From: Lewinella sp. LCG006
GTDB lineage: Bacteria > Bacteroidota > Bacteroidia > Chitinophagales > Saprospiraceae
Direction of reading: 5' to 3'
DNA length: 64,000 bases
Assembly: GCF_040784935.1 (NCBI RefSeq)
Contig: NZ_CP160680.1
Location: 5,995,802 to 6,059,801 of the forward strand
Position 1 is the first letter of the stretch; each line of letters opens with the position of its first letter. The position numbers and the translations under genes are program-made. Under the pieces are notes generated by a model. It did no database searches. It was not told the origin of the DNA and saw only the letters and a program-made list of their open reading frames with translations. Positions 14,694 through 24,229 of the stretch are shown here, piece after piece.

Positions 14694-17600
14694 TTATTTC
14701 TTGCCCTTAATACTTTGCCAGAACTCGCTGAAGGAATTGAACTCCTTGCGTAAACTTAGGCCAGTACCTACCTGGATACGTCGGTTTCCTCCGATGTCTT
14801 GATCTCGCCGTTCATATAGCCGGATCTTGAGGTCGCGGTTTTCACTGATGGCATATTCAAAGACGATATTCTCTCCAAAAAAGGTACCGTTGGTTGTCGT
14901 TTGCCCAAACTCAAAGTTACCTCCGATGTCTAATGACAGGCGTTCATTGAGGAATCCTGAGCGTAAACTGATTTCCACTGCATCCCCAAAAGTGGTGCTT
15001 TGATTATTGGTCAAATCCTCACTGGTGACCCGGTTGTAATCAAATTCAAAATCCAGGCTGGAAATGGTTTTTCCATTACCAATAACCTCACTAAAGAGGT
15101 CTGTCAGTAACAAACTCAGCTGATTACTGAAGTATTCACTCAGCGTATTGGCGAGTAGTTCCGTACTATTAAACGAAAGGTCGGAAGGGAGAAACTGCCC
15201 AAGTACAATGAGGCCAAAAACCTGTTTGTTCATCTCGTTTTGTTCCTGCCGCAAGACATTCAATTTATTCTCTGCCAGGTTGGCCATCACTCCCTGGAGG
15301 TTGGGGAAACGAATGTCGAAAGAGATTTCCGGTGAAAATAGGTCGCCTTCCAAACCAAGGATGAGGTTCACATCCGTAGCTTGCTTGGCCTGTAACTGTT
15401 CCTCAGGAGGAGCATTCACCAGATATTCCTGGATTAAGGTTGTCAAGGAGGTTTTTAAGTCTTTGTACTCTGCCGAGATGTCTATTTGTGCATTGAGAGG
15501 GTCACCGTTCCAATTGATCTTTCCGCCGGGGCGGATTCGGAAGTCTTTATTGATAACGTCATAGAGGGTGAACAAGTAGTTACCACTAGATACCGTTATC
15601 TCTCCGTACATTTGAAAGGCTTGAGCACGCGGTAAGAGTATGCGCAAATTTCCACGTCCCCGCCCCTTGAGAATATCCCCTGCTTTCTCATCAAAAATCA
15701 GTTCTAATTCAGCCACTTCCGTAATTTGAAGATCCATCTCCAGGTTGAGGCCTTTGATTTTCGTGTCCACATTGCTGGAGGTCTGCTGGCTTCCCTGGTG
15801 TTTGTTGACAAACTTGACGAAGTTGAGGTCATTGCGCTCGGCCTGATCAGTTACAGGGATGACGATATAAGTGCTGTCGACAACGGTGGCATTGACATAG
15901 ACATTGGGCCTTTGAAAATCCCCGGTAAAGACAACTTCTCCCGAGCCTAGTGCTCGGCCATAGAACAGGTCGTTATCCCCTTTTGCCAGGTCTAAACCCA
16001 AGAAACGGCGCGTTCGCATCCGGGCATTTAAGCCCATACGGCGCAGGTGATCATGGGTAATTCCTCCTTCAACCACAGCACTGTTGCCGTATTTATCATA
16101 GATGACGGTTCCTGTGGCATCAAAAAGGTCAGGCATCATTTTGATGGTTCCTTCCTGGAAGGTGTAGTGGGTCTTTAGTGCATTTACAGTAATACCACCA
16201 TCGCGGGCTACAATGGCTCCCGTTGCATTGAGTTCATTGGTGAAGCCTTTTATTTGTAAGTCTGCGGTAAAAGCCCCGTGGGTTTCTGAGATTCCTCCAG
16301 CCAACCAGTATTCGGCAATAGATAGGGGGAAGCCACCAAATTTTGCATTGATATCCAGGTAATTCTTTTGCTTTGGTAAGGGCACTGCCCGACGGAGCAG
16401 CGTTTTTTCTTCCAAATCGGCAAGATTGTACTTGGCTTGTAGTTCCATCCAGGTAGTATCCTTGCGCAAGCTGACCAAGGCATTCAATTGACTCTTGATA
16501 TTTGGAGCCGTTGCTTCCAGGTTAAAGCGACCAAAGTTTTCTTTGTTGATAAAAAATTCTTCGCCTGTGATCACCGCATTCAGCCCTTCCATTTTGAAGA
16601 TATCATCTACCTGCACAAGCATGTCAAAATGCCCCGCGAAATTCAAGGGGTCATAATCCCACAAGTCATCAATGAAGCTAAAGTGGAAGTTGGCCAGTTG
16701 AACACGCAAACCCTTCGTACCATTGTTTCTGATATGAATCTTTCTATCCTGATTACTCAAGGAGAAATTTTCGGCAGAGATCTGCCCTTGTCCAAAGCGG
16801 ATGAGGTTATCTTCGTCAATGGCCCAAGGGGTTTGTAGCAGACTCAGGTTGGATCTCCTCAGCTGCAAAGCATAGTCTACTGAATCGGGCAAGTAGAACA
16901 GACCATTAAGGTTGACCTGATCAAAAAGATTGGGGGTGTCCGTGCTAATATTGATGGCAAAATCAATGGTGTCAGACTGAAGTATACTCAAAAAGGTAAA
17001 GGTATTCAGGCGAGGTTTTCCATTGATTATTGTAGAATCAACAACGATATCGAGGTCCCCCTCGCTTTTGAGGGCATCCATGTGTACGTATACGTCGGCG
17101 AGTCGGATTTTATCATAAGTAATTTGAGGTACTTCCAGATAAAAAATCAACGAATCACTGTTGCCATTGTAACGGCCATTAAGATCAATTCCTTTGAGTG
17201 ATCCTAGCTTGGGATCAAGTAAATAGTTCAAACCTTTGGAATCAGCCAGGTGAAAATCAAAGGAGAATTGATTGATATCAGGAATCCGGCGTGGTTCTTT
17301 GAACCCTAATCGGTTAGCAAAACCAGGATAATTACGCAAAAGGAAAAGCTGGAGCGAAGCGGGCAATTCGTTAAGGTCATAAGCACCACGAATCTCTCCA
17401 CGAGCAATATCCGAATCCAGGCGGAATACCTTTTCCCCATTTTGGTCGAAGAAGGTAAAAGCCCTGATATACTCGATATTATATTCCTCTTCTTTGTTTT
17501 TGGTAAGTTTGATGTTTGAGAGGTTAACGTCGCCTTCCATCTTAGAAAATTGAGTATTCCTAAGTTTGAGCTCGATATCTCCTTGGAGCACCAAATCTGC

Positions 17601-19559
17601 GGGAGAAAGATTGAGAGGTTGAAGGGCAAGGCGATTCAGTACTGCGTTGAAGTCAAACTTAGGGATGGTATCCGTAAAATCAATTTCTCCGGTAAAGGCA
17701 AAATCAATATTTTCATCCTTGATACTCATGTCCCCATTAAAGAAGTTCTTGTTCAGCTGGCCGGTAATGGTCGCGTTCTCGTAGGTATAATCTTTGATGG
17801 TGATGCTCTCGATCGCAGCGGTAAGTTTTGCGGAAGCGAGGTCACCCGTTAGCCCAATCCCATCTTCTACTTTAGAGGTAAAATTGACCAATCCGAAAGC
17901 AGGGTTTCCTGTCCAGCCACCGAGGTCGAAGTTCACCAAATTCAAGTTTCCGCTGTAGCGGGCTCGTTGTGCGCCTCCCGTGAGTACCATCTGCATGTCC
18001 AAGCTCGCTCGCCCCAGGTCGGTGCGAAGATTACCGTTTGCTACAAAATCCACAAAGAAGCCAATGAAACTACCGTCGAAAGACAAACGGCCCAGTTTGT
18101 CGAAATTAGAAGGAGGGTTGAAATTAGGGATAAGTTGACGGAGGGTTTTTACCCTGGTCGTAAAGTTCTTCAGGTCCAGGGTGAGAAATTCTTCGTGTTT
18201 GACTGCCAGATTTCGAGAGGTAAAATTACCCGACAAGGAGGTTCCATCCGCCAGGTTTATTTCCAGATCATTTCCCCGTAGGTTATTGACCGTTCCGCGA
18301 ACGCGTCCATCTATTTGAAGGTTGGTATTCCGATTTGTTGAGAAGAAGATGTTGTCATTGAGCTTTGGCACGAAAGCCATAATATCTTTTAAGGTAACAT
18401 CCGCTCCATTAAAGCGGGCATCCATCCTTACTTTCTCCTCGAAGGAGCCCCAATCGTCGAAAGACTTATATTTGAAGGTGAGTGTATCGCCCAGGCTACT
18501 GGTAGGCGTGATGATAGAAAGCCCATTGAGGGTCAACTCACGGGGAGAAATGATGGTCTCCTTTGAAGATAACCTTTCCAGTTGAAAGCCACTTCGATCC
18601 TTGGCGGCAATCCAGTTGACCCTTCCCCGGTACTCATCTCCTCTGAGAAGAAAGCTATCAATTTCCACCTGAATATCATACAGGTCGAGATGCCTTAAAT
18701 CCAGCTGATCATCAGGTGTTATTTTTACGGGTGCTTTATTATAGGCATGGCGACTAAATTGGCCGCGGCTCAACTGGAATTCACCGATACTAAGCTCCAG
18801 TCCACTTTCCTGGGTATTGGCCTGGACCAAAGAATCTAAAATTACGAGCGGTTCTGGAATTGGAAGCGCATTCCAACTACTCAGTGCCACGATAGGACGT
18901 CGAATATTGATGGAGCTGATGTCGATTTTTTGCTCTGCCAGGTTCATGTTATTGACATAAATCTGACTTTCAGTCAAGTAGACCCCCAGGTAACTTCCTT
19001 TGATACTGTCGCGTTGAGTAAATTGAACATCCTTGAGATAAAGCTCTTTAAGATTGAGTGGGAGAGGACGCTTCCCGGTGGAGTCTACCTCTGCTTTCGG
19101 AGGAAAAAGCTTCAATAAGGTCACCTGAAGGTTGGATAGAGAATCGCCTACCGCTCTTTGGATATTGAAGCGGGCACCTTGTAAATCGAGGGCTTCTATT
19201 TCAATCCCCCGACGGTAAATTGCCAAAGGGTTGAGGTTGAAATCAGCAATCAGTGAACCACTGGCCAATAGCGTATCTCCATAGACATCTTCGAGATAGA
19301 GATTTTTCAAGGTAAGCTCATCAAACCAGGCGATTTTTACGCTTTCGAGTGACACGGGCGTGCCCAGGGTTTGTTCCATGCGTTTTACAACATACTGCGC
19401 GATATGTTGCTGAACAAAAGGGAGCTGTAAAGCAATGAAAACGGTCAAGAAAAAGAGGAATAACCATCTCAAGACTTTACCCCACCAGCGTTTTTTCCGA
19501 GGCACTGGGCCATCGGGTTCTGGAGTAGGATCAGTAAATGGAGTAGTTGTATCGCTCAT
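14694..19559 (-). CDS. tamB: TamB-like translocation and assembly protein
   Basis: A 1621-aa protein that spans the periplasm as a long hydrophobic beta groove. After a basic N-terminus, one transmembrane anchor (WLFLFFLTVFIALQLPF, about residues 35-52) leads into repeated AsmA/DUF490-type beta segments. The C-terminal DUF490 domain includes RGRGNLRILLPRAQAFQMYG, GKINWNGDPLNAQIDISAEY and LILGLEGDLFSPEISFDIRFP. Family members work with TamA or other Omp85 proteins and are linked to lipid transport to the outer membrane. I place the start at ATG 19559, because the in-frame GTG at 19574 lies inside the promoter box. No TamA gene is adjacent in the window. Confidence 0.93.
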   Translation of the reverse strand: MSDTTTPFTDPTPEPDGPVPRKKRWWGKVLRWLFLFFLTVFIALQLPFVQQHIAQYVVKRMEQTLGTPVSLESVKIAWFDELTLKNLYLEDVYGDTLLASGSLIADFNLNPLAIYRRGIEIEALDLQGARFNIQRAVGDSLSNLQVTLLKLFPPKAEVDSTGKRPLPLNLKELYLKDVQFTQRDSIKGSYLGVYLTESQIYVNNMNLAEQKIDISSINIRRPIVALSSWNALPIPEPLVILDSLVQANTQESGLELSIGEFQLSRGQFSRHAYNKAPVKITPDDQLDLRHLDLYDIQVEIDSFLLRGDEYRGRVNWIAAKDRSGFQLERLSSKETIISPRELTLNGLSIITPTSSLGDTLTFKYKSFDDWGSFEEKVRMDARFNGADVTLKDIMAFVPKLNDNIFFSTNRNTNLQIDGRVRGTVNNLRGNDLEINLADGTSLSGNFTSRNLAVKHEEFLTLDLKNFTTRVKTLRQLIPNFNPPSNFDKLGRLSFDGSFIGFFVDFVANGNLRTDLGRASLDMQMVLTGGAQRARYSGNLNLVNFDLGGWTGNPAFGLVNFTSKVEDGIGLTGDLASAKLTAAIESITIKDYTYENATITGQLNKNFFNGDMSIKDENIDFAFTGEIDFTDTIPKFDFNAVLNRLALQPLNLSPADLVLQGDIELKLRNTQFSKMEGDVNLSNIKLTKNKEEEYNIEYIRAFTFFDQNGEKVFRLDSDIARGEIRGAYDLNELPASLQLFLLRNYPGFANRLGFKEPRRIPDINQFSFDFHLADSKGLNYLLDPKLGSLKGIDLNGRYNGNSDSLIFYLEVPQITYDKIRLADVYVHMDALKSEGDLDIVVDSTIINGKPRLNTFTFLSILQSDTIDFAINISTDTPNLFDQVNLNGLFYLPDSVDYALQLRRSNLSLLQTPWAIDEDNLIRFGQGQISAENFSLSNQDRKIHIRNNGTKGLRVQLANFHFSFIDDLWDYDPLNFAGHFDMLVQVDDIFKMEGLNAVITGEEFFINKENFGRFNLEATAPNIKSQLNALVSLRKDTTWMELQAKYNLADLEEKTLLRRAVPLPKQKNYLDINAKFGGFPLSIAEYWLAGGISETHGAFTADLQIKGFTNELNATGAIVARDGGITVNALKTHYTFQEGTIKMMPDLFDATGTVIYDKYGNSAVVEGGITHDHLRRMGLNARMRTRRFLGLDLAKGDNDLFYGRALGSGEVVFTGDFQRPNVYVNATVVDSTYIVIPVTDQAERNDLNFVKFVNKHQGSQQTSSNVDTKIKGLNLEMDLQITEVAELELIFDEKAGDILKGRGRGNLRILLPRAQAFQMYGEITVSSGNYLFTLYDVINKDFRIRPGGKINWNGDPLNAQIDISAEYKDLKTSLTTLIQEYLVNAPPEEQLQAKQATDVNLILGLEGDLFSPEISFDIRFPNLQGVMANLAENKLNVLRQEQNEMNKQVFGLIVLGQFLPSDLSFNSTELLANTLSEYFSNQLSLLLTDLFSEVIGNGKTISSLDFEFDYNRVTSEDLTNNQSTTFGDAVEISLRSGFLNERLSLDIGGNFEFGQTTTNGTFFGENIVFEYAISENRDLKIRLYERRDQDIGGNRRIQVGTGLSLRKEFNSFSEFWQSIKGKK

Positions 19560-19573
19560 TAATATTCGGCTCA

Positions 19574-19581
19574 CAAAGATA
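19574..19581 (-). promoter_or_regulatory. -7 box (TATCTTTG) for tamB
   Basis: On the minus strand TATCTTTG ends 14 nt before the ATG at 19559, which leaves a leader of about 8 nt. A TTTG at 19600-19597 is only 15 nt away, short for a -33 box. The box overlaps the alternative GTG start and argues against it. Confidence 0.6.
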
Positions 19582-19642
19582 GAACCTTAAGTGCAACAAA
19601 TAAGTGTTATCAGGGTATTAATATAACATCATTTTAACGCAA

Positions 19643-20614
19643 TCAATCGAGTACTTTTTCCTCAAGAAATGATAATGCCCGCCGCTCTGTCCACCAGCTG
19701 CCGTCTTTATTGCTGGAATAGAAGCCACAATGGCCACCGTAGGCGGGTGTTTCGAGATAAACAAAGGGGTGTTTTGCTGCCATTTCACGAGGAAAACAAG
19801 TGGGTGCAAGAAAGGTGTCATCCAGTGCATTGATAACGAGAACAGGTCGGCAAATATTGGGCATAAAGTGGATACTGGAACACGATTGCCAATAATCCTG
19901 CGCACCGCTGTAGCCGTGAATAGGACCGGTAAATTGTTCGTCGAATTCGTAAAAGCTTTTAGGAAGGGGAGCAGATAAATCGAGGTAAGTAGGGTAGAGG
20001 CTGGCCTTTTCTAAGAGCTTCTCGTTGAGGGTACTCATAAAGCGCTTCAGGTATATCCGGTTGCGCCAATGGGCAATAGCAACGTTGGCCGCGGGAATAT
20101 CACAAGGGACTGAAAAAACTACTCCTCCACGAATTTGTGGAGACAGCTGATTTCCACTTTCGCCGAGGTATTTCAGCACTACATTGCCCCCCAGGCTAAA
20201 GCCACTAAGCACAATCTCGTCGTAAGCCCCCTGCTTAAGTACATATTGAATAACCAAGGCCAAATCATTGGTTTCCCCCATGTTGTACATACGCAAGCGC
20301 TTGTTCATACGGCCGCTGCACGAGCGGAAGTTCATCCCTAACGTATTCCAGCCGTTTTTGCCAAAAAAAGAAAACAGTCCCCGCAAATAATGCCGATCGG
20401 CATTGCCTTCCAGGCCGTGCAAGCCAATCAACAATCTACGGGAAGAGGTCTTTTGCCAATCCAGGTCCAGAAAGTCGCCATCAGGAGTAGCAATGGTTTC
20501 CCGCTCGTAAGCAAGTGCAGGCACCTTCCGGAAAAGCGCCGGATAGATGGTGTTTACATGAGCATTGGTAAAGGGCCAACTTGCACGGTAGGAAGATGCT
20601 GATACAAACGGCAT
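19643..20614 (-). CDS. YheT-like alpha/beta hydrolase
   Basis: A 323-aa alpha/beta hydrolase of the YheT/ABHD1-3 group. The opening RASWPFTNAHVNTIYPALFR is the typical family start. The oxyanion region LIGLHGLEGNADRHY follows, then nucleophile elbow LSGFSLGGNVVLKYLG with the catalytic Ser, Asp in VINALDDTFL, and His in YGGHCGFY. The length fits the family. The bacterial substrate is unknown; esterase or lipase activity is assumed. It is the third gene of a minus-strand series folP, membrane protein, hydrolase, with a 29-nt gap to the second. Confidence 0.92.
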   Translation of the reverse strand: MPFVSASSYRASWPFTNAHVNTIYPALFRKVPALAYERETIATPDGDFLDLDWQKTSSRRLLIGLHGLEGNADRHYLRGLFSFFGKNGWNTLGMNFRSCSGRMNKRLRMYNMGETNDLALVIQYVLKQGAYDEIVLSGFSLGGNVVLKYLGESGNQLSPQIRGGVVFSVPCDIPAANVAIAHWRNRIYLKRFMSTLNEKLLEKASLYPTYLDLSAPLPKSFYEFDEQFTGPIHGYSGAQDYWQSCSSIHFMPNICRPVLVINALDDTFLAPTCFPREMAAKHPFVYLETPAYGGHCGFYSSNKDGSWWTERRALSFLEEKVLD

Positions 20615-20643
20615 AATTGAGGATTATTTTTTTCTTTAAATGC

Positions 20644-22086
20644 CTATTCCACCTTATTCGTAATCGGATAAAATTTCTGCAACTTTAATCGCCTATCGGT
20701 GCTATCCAGCATTAGCTGTAGACTATCCAAGAGCTGGGCTGCTCCGGTGCTGTCCACCAACAATTCATCGACGTAAACCAGGAAACCTTTACCTGTACCG
20801 CCCAAACAGGGAGGCCAAACGGCAGTGGCTGAAAGCCCCAATTCGTTGAGCTGGACCAAACGCTGACGCGCACCGCTGAGTTGACTGTATACCGAATCCG
20901 CCAATAGATAAAAGGTTTGGTGAAGCCCATTGTACCGATCGCAGGTGTAGTAAAGCGCAATTTCATCGCCTGGTTCAGCAATAATAATTCTGAGGGGAGG
21001 AGCTGCCGCTTGTTCTGAATCATCGGTCTCTTCGGATTGGATCATTCCCGAAAATTGTTCCTCATTAAAACGCATCTCATAGGGCGTGAAAGTGCTGTCA
21101 TAAAATCCTGCTATGGGGGCATCTACAATAAAATAGGAGGGCTCTACGCGTTCATCTTTATTATCGGCGATAACTCTTTTTTTATATCGTTTTTCGTTGG
21201 GGAAATTGGTTGGCAGTTTTTGGTACTCAATGCGGATCAAAAAACTAGTGATCATCAGGCCCAGCAAGACCAAGGCCCATTGGTTGTAATAAGTGCGGGG
21301 AAACCAGCGGAAATAGCGGTTTTGAACAGGCAAAAATTGCTCACGCAGAAATTTCTTCAGCTTCTGCCAAGGGCCCAAAGTCATGGATTGTAGCCTTTTC
21401 TGCCATTCCCCTTGCGGTAAAAAATCAAAAACAGACCGTTTGGGTACAAAAATTTCGGCTCGGCTGGGTGCCATGATCAACTTGGGTAAACGCTGTGCAT
21501 TGATTTCGACCAAGCCAAAGCCAAAACGCGAACACTGCCGAATGAGTTCAAGTCGGTACTTCTCTTTCATACCACTAAAGGCATCATAGCCAAAGGCTAT
21601 CCACTGGTCATCGGCTTTGTATTGCTTGAATTGCTCTATTGCGAAAATGTAGCGGTAGCGGGGCAGCCTGCGGAAAGTCATAAAGTAAATACCCATCCAG
21701 ATCGGTAAAGTGGACGATAAATAGAGCAGGCGAACCCAGAAATTTTCGGCAGCTAATGGATACCAATGAGCAATGTGCGCAATAGCAAGAAAGGTAGGCA
21801 ACAACAGGCAGGCAAAGGCCAGACTGTCCCAGACCACATGACTGAGCCGGGGGCGGTAACAAATCTCATCTTTGGTAGCCTGTGAAGTAGCCTCAAAAGT
21901 GGCGGTGAAAACTTTCCCGTCTTCTTGGGTAAAGTGCAGGAAACCATCGGCGATAATGTTGTTGGAACCGCGCATGTCGGTGCCCGTGATCGTGACGGTA
22001 TTGAACGCCCGCGGCCGCAAACGGTAGAAACTCTTGAGGTAGCCGAGGGCGATTTGCTTGATGGTATTTTCGGAGAGGGAAGACAT
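20644..22086 (-). CDS. Membrane protein of unknown function
   Basis: A 480-aa protein I do not recognise. An N-terminal soluble part of about 75 residues precedes two close hydrophobic helices (SLAFACLLLPTFLAIAHIA and LLYLSSTLPIWMGIYFMTF). Next is a cytosolic region with DDQWIAFGYDAF and LIRQCSRFGFGLVEI, a pattern I have seen in predicted nuclease-like folds but cannot confirm. A third helix (WALVLLGLMITSFLIRI, about residue 275) leads to a C-terminal region of about 190 residues, probably periplasmic. Its ATG directly follows the folP stop codon, so the two are translationally linked. Confidence 0.7.
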   Translation of the reverse strand: MSSLSENTIKQIALGYLKSFYRLRPRAFNTVTITGTDMRGSNNIIADGFLHFTQEDGKVFTATFEATSQATKDEICYRPRLSHVVWDSLAFACLLLPTFLAIAHIAHWYPLAAENFWVRLLYLSSTLPIWMGIYFMTFRRLPRYRYIFAIEQFKQYKADDQWIAFGYDAFSGMKEKYRLELIRQCSRFGFGLVEINAQRLPKLIMAPSRAEIFVPKRSVFDFLPQGEWQKRLQSMTLGPWQKLKKFLREQFLPVQNRYFRWFPRTYYNQWALVLLGLMITSFLIRIEYQKLPTNFPNEKRYKKRVIADNKDERVEPSYFIVDAPIAGFYDSTFTPYEMRFNEEQFSGMIQSEETDDSEQAAAPPLRIIIAEPGDEIALYYTCDRYNGLHQTFYLLADSVYSQLSGARQRLVQLNELGLSATAVWPPCLGGTGKGFLVYVDELLVDSTGAAQLLDSLQLMLDSTDRRLKLQKFYPITNKVE

Positions 22087-22944
22087 CTATTGCGGGGTAT
22101 TTTTCAAGTCTTCCATAAATTGCCAGATCTTGACAACTTCACGAGCCTCTTTCACATCGTGTACCCGTAGGATACTGGCACCATTTTGCAAGGCCAACAA
22201 GTGTACGACAGAGGTTCCATTGAGGGCTTCGGAGGGGCCGATGCCAAGCAATTTATTGATCATGGATTTTCGGGATACACCTGCCAGCACGGGGGCTTCC
22301 AGTATTTGAAATAGATTAAGCCCTTGGAGGAGTTCATAATTTTGACGGACGGTTTTCCCAAAACCAAACCCTGGGTCCACGACGATATCTTTTACCCCTT
22401 TTTGGCGAAGGAGTGCCACTTCTTGAATAAAAAAATCGAGAATTTCCCTCACAACATCTTCGTAATCTGGCTGCTGCTGCATAGTGGCTGGCGTACCTCT
22501 CATGTGCATCAGAATGTAGGGAACGCCAAGCTTAGCTACCGTATCGTACATTTCCTGATCGATACGTCCAGCAGAGATATCGTTGATGATCGATGCACCA
22601 ACCTTGACCGCTTCACTGGCGACGCTAGCATGTACGGTATCAATAGAGATGATTGCTTCGGGAAAGCGTTCTTTGATCGCCTTGATGGGCGCAATGACTC
22701 TTTGTAGTTCTTGGTCCACCGTAATGATTTCGGCACCTGGGCGTGAGGACATTCCTCCAATATCCAGGATATCGGCACCAGCTTCCAGCATTTGTTCTGC
22801 GACGAGCAAAATATCCGCTAAAGCCTCCTGGCGACTATCGGCAAAGAAGGAGTCAGGCGTAACGTTGATTACGCCCATTATTTTGGGTGTACCCAAATCC
22901 AGCAATTTACCGTCACAATTAAGTGTTTGTTGGGGAAAAATCAT
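22087..22944 (-). CDS. folP: Dihydropteroate synthase
   Basis: A 285-aa TIM-barrel enzyme that condenses 6-hydroxymethyl-dihydropterin diphosphate with p-aminobenzoate in folate synthesis. Signatures are IMGVINVTPDSFFADSR, GADILDIGGMSSRPGA, ISIDTVHASVA, IINDISAGR, MHMRGTPATMQ, DPGFGFGKT and the C-terminal LRVHDVKEAREVV. The frame continues 36 codons upstream, but that extension covers the promoter region of the divergent gene and lacks family similarity, so ATG 22944 is chosen. It heads the minus-strand series ending at 19643. Confidence 0.95.
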   Translation of the reverse strand: MIFPQQTLNCDGKLLDLGTPKIMGVINVTPDSFFADSRQEALADILLVAEQMLEAGADILDIGGMSSRPGAEIITVDQELQRVIAPIKAIKERFPEAIISIDTVHASVASEAVKVGASIINDISAGRIDQEMYDTVAKLGVPYILMHMRGTPATMQQQPDYEDVVREILDFFIQEVALLRQKGVKDIVVDPGFGFGKTVRQNYELLQGLNLFQILEAPVLAGVSRKSMINKLLGIGPSEALNGTSVVHLLALQNGASILRVHDVKEAREVVKIWQFMEDLKNTPQ

Positions 22945-22953
22945 ATCCCACCG

Positions 22954-22982
22954 TTTGGTGCGCGCTAAAGTTATTAAATTTG
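22954..22982 (+). promoter_or_regulatory. Full Bacteroidota promoter, TTTG-N17-TAAATTTG
   Basis: TTTG at 22954-22957 and TAAATTTG at 22975-22982 are both consensus, with a 17-nt spacer, 23 nt before the ATG at 23006. It drives the DUF4230 gene and supports that start. A weaker TAACTTTA on the opposite strand may serve folP. Confidence 0.75.
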
Positions 22983-23005
22983 CTGCACAAGACTTCAAAA
23001 ACAAT

Positions 23006-24199
23006 ATGGCTGTTAATTTAAACAAAGCAAACAAGATCGGAAGAGTCCTCATTCTGATCTGTCTTTTGGGGATCGCGGTAATCGTAGTGAGCCGTTATTA
23101 CAAGAGTAAACCTGGTAGTTTTCTGGGTGCCCCTAAGGAATACGAACTTAACTACATGCCTGCGGATTACGAGATGACCATTGATCCCGAAGACGCTCTG
23201 GCCATTGCTACCAACCCTCAGCGTTACCGTAAGGAGTTCAACCAGATGATCTACGACATCAACACCAGCGTGTTGCGCCACGTGAGTACGCGAATGGGTC
23301 TTTCTGACAGTCTACAGAGGGCGGTCATCAAAGAGTATGAAGACAACCACCATGAATACCTTGAAAAACTTTACTACAACGACTTTGTTAGACTCAAAGA
23401 CTCTACGGCCAATATTTACGAAACCTGGTACGACAATGAAGGAGGGAGTGCTACCAAGGTTTTTGAAGAAATTACTTCCAAATACACTTGTTATCTCATC
23501 AATCAAATTCTGGCCACCGTCATTCCCACCGATGGAGGAAAAATCTACGCCAAAGGTAGTGGGCTGGAAACCCCCTGTGGCATTGCACTGACCGAAGCAT
23601 TGGGGCCAATGATTGCCCGGATGGAAGAACGAGCCGCTATTGATGACTTCAGTAAATCAAGGGGGCTATTGCAAGAAAAAGTCGAAACCGTCATCGCGGA
23701 ATTGGCGACCATGGAAGTTCGAGACAAAAAAGGGATCAACAAGCAGATGCAGACGAAAATCTGGGGGGTCAATGTTTCCAGTTCCGACTTGGAAATAACA
23801 GCGATCTCTATCCTCAAAGTGGGCTTTCGCCTGAATGATTATTTCGATATTCAGCTTAATCCTAAAGCCAATTTAGTGACCATCACACTGCCCGAACCAG
23901 TGATCCTGAGCCACGAGGTTTATCCAAAGATTGAAAAGCTCGACATCGGTTGGCTGCGGGAGGTGGAGACCGTCAATTTTAATGAAAGCTTCAATGCGTT
24001 GCGCAAAGAATTTCGCAGGGAAGCGGTGGAAAGCAATATTATGAGAAGCTCTGAACAGCAGGCGGTAAAGTTGATGAACACCATGTTTAGCCCGCTGATA
24101 AAAAGCATGAACAACCGCTACGAACTGAAGGTGGAATTTCGCCCGGCAGCGAATGTAGCACCCGAAGAAAATTTGGCGAATGACGACATTAGAGGCTAA
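23006..24199 (+). CDS. DUF4230 family membrane-anchored protein
   Basis: A 397-aa protein. One N-terminal helix (VLILICLLGIAVIVVS, about residues 14-29) anchors a large domain probably outside the inner membrane. The C-terminal 200 residues match the DUF4230 pattern: LQEKVETVIAELATMEVR, a beta segment ending LVTITLPEPVILSHEVYPK, and a long helix FNALRKEFRREAVESN. The family function is unknown. The frame is open for 141 codons upstream, antisense to folP, but the promoter at 22954-22982 fixes the start. Channel and exonuclease genes follow after 30 and 8 nt and may share the transcript. Confidence 0.82.
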   Translation: MAVNLNKANKIGRVLILICLLGIAVIVVSRYYKSKPGSFLGAPKEYELNYMPADYEMTIDPEDALAIATNPQRYRKEFNQMIYDINTSVLRHVSTRMGLSDSLQRAVIKEYEDNHHEYLEKLYYNDFVRLKDSTANIYETWYDNEGGSATKVFEEITSKYTCYLINQILATVIPTDGGKIYAKGSGLETPCGIALTEALGPMIARMEERAAIDDFSKSRGLLQEKVETVIAELATMEVRDKKGINKQMQTKIWGVNVSSSDLEITAISILKVGFRLNDYFDIQLNPKANLVTITLPEPVILSHEVYPKIEKLDIGWLREVETVNFNESFNALRKEFRREAVESNIMRSSEQQAVKLMNTMFSPLIKSMNNRYELKVEFRPAANVAPEENLANDDIRG

Positions 24200-24229
24200 C
24201 AAGTCTACTTAAGAAACCAACAAGAACCC

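Noticed and set aside
15148-15564. Open frame of 138 codons antisense to tamB
   Set aside because: No recognisable features. tamB on the other strand has clear domain motifs over the same bases.
22583-23005. 141-codon upstream extension of the DUF4230 gene
   Set aside because: It is antisense to folP, and the full promoter TTTG-N17-TAAATTTG lies just before ATG 23006.
22945-23052. 36-codon N-terminal extension of folP
   Set aside because: It covers the divergent promoter and adds a hydrophobic segment that dihydropteroate synthases do not have.
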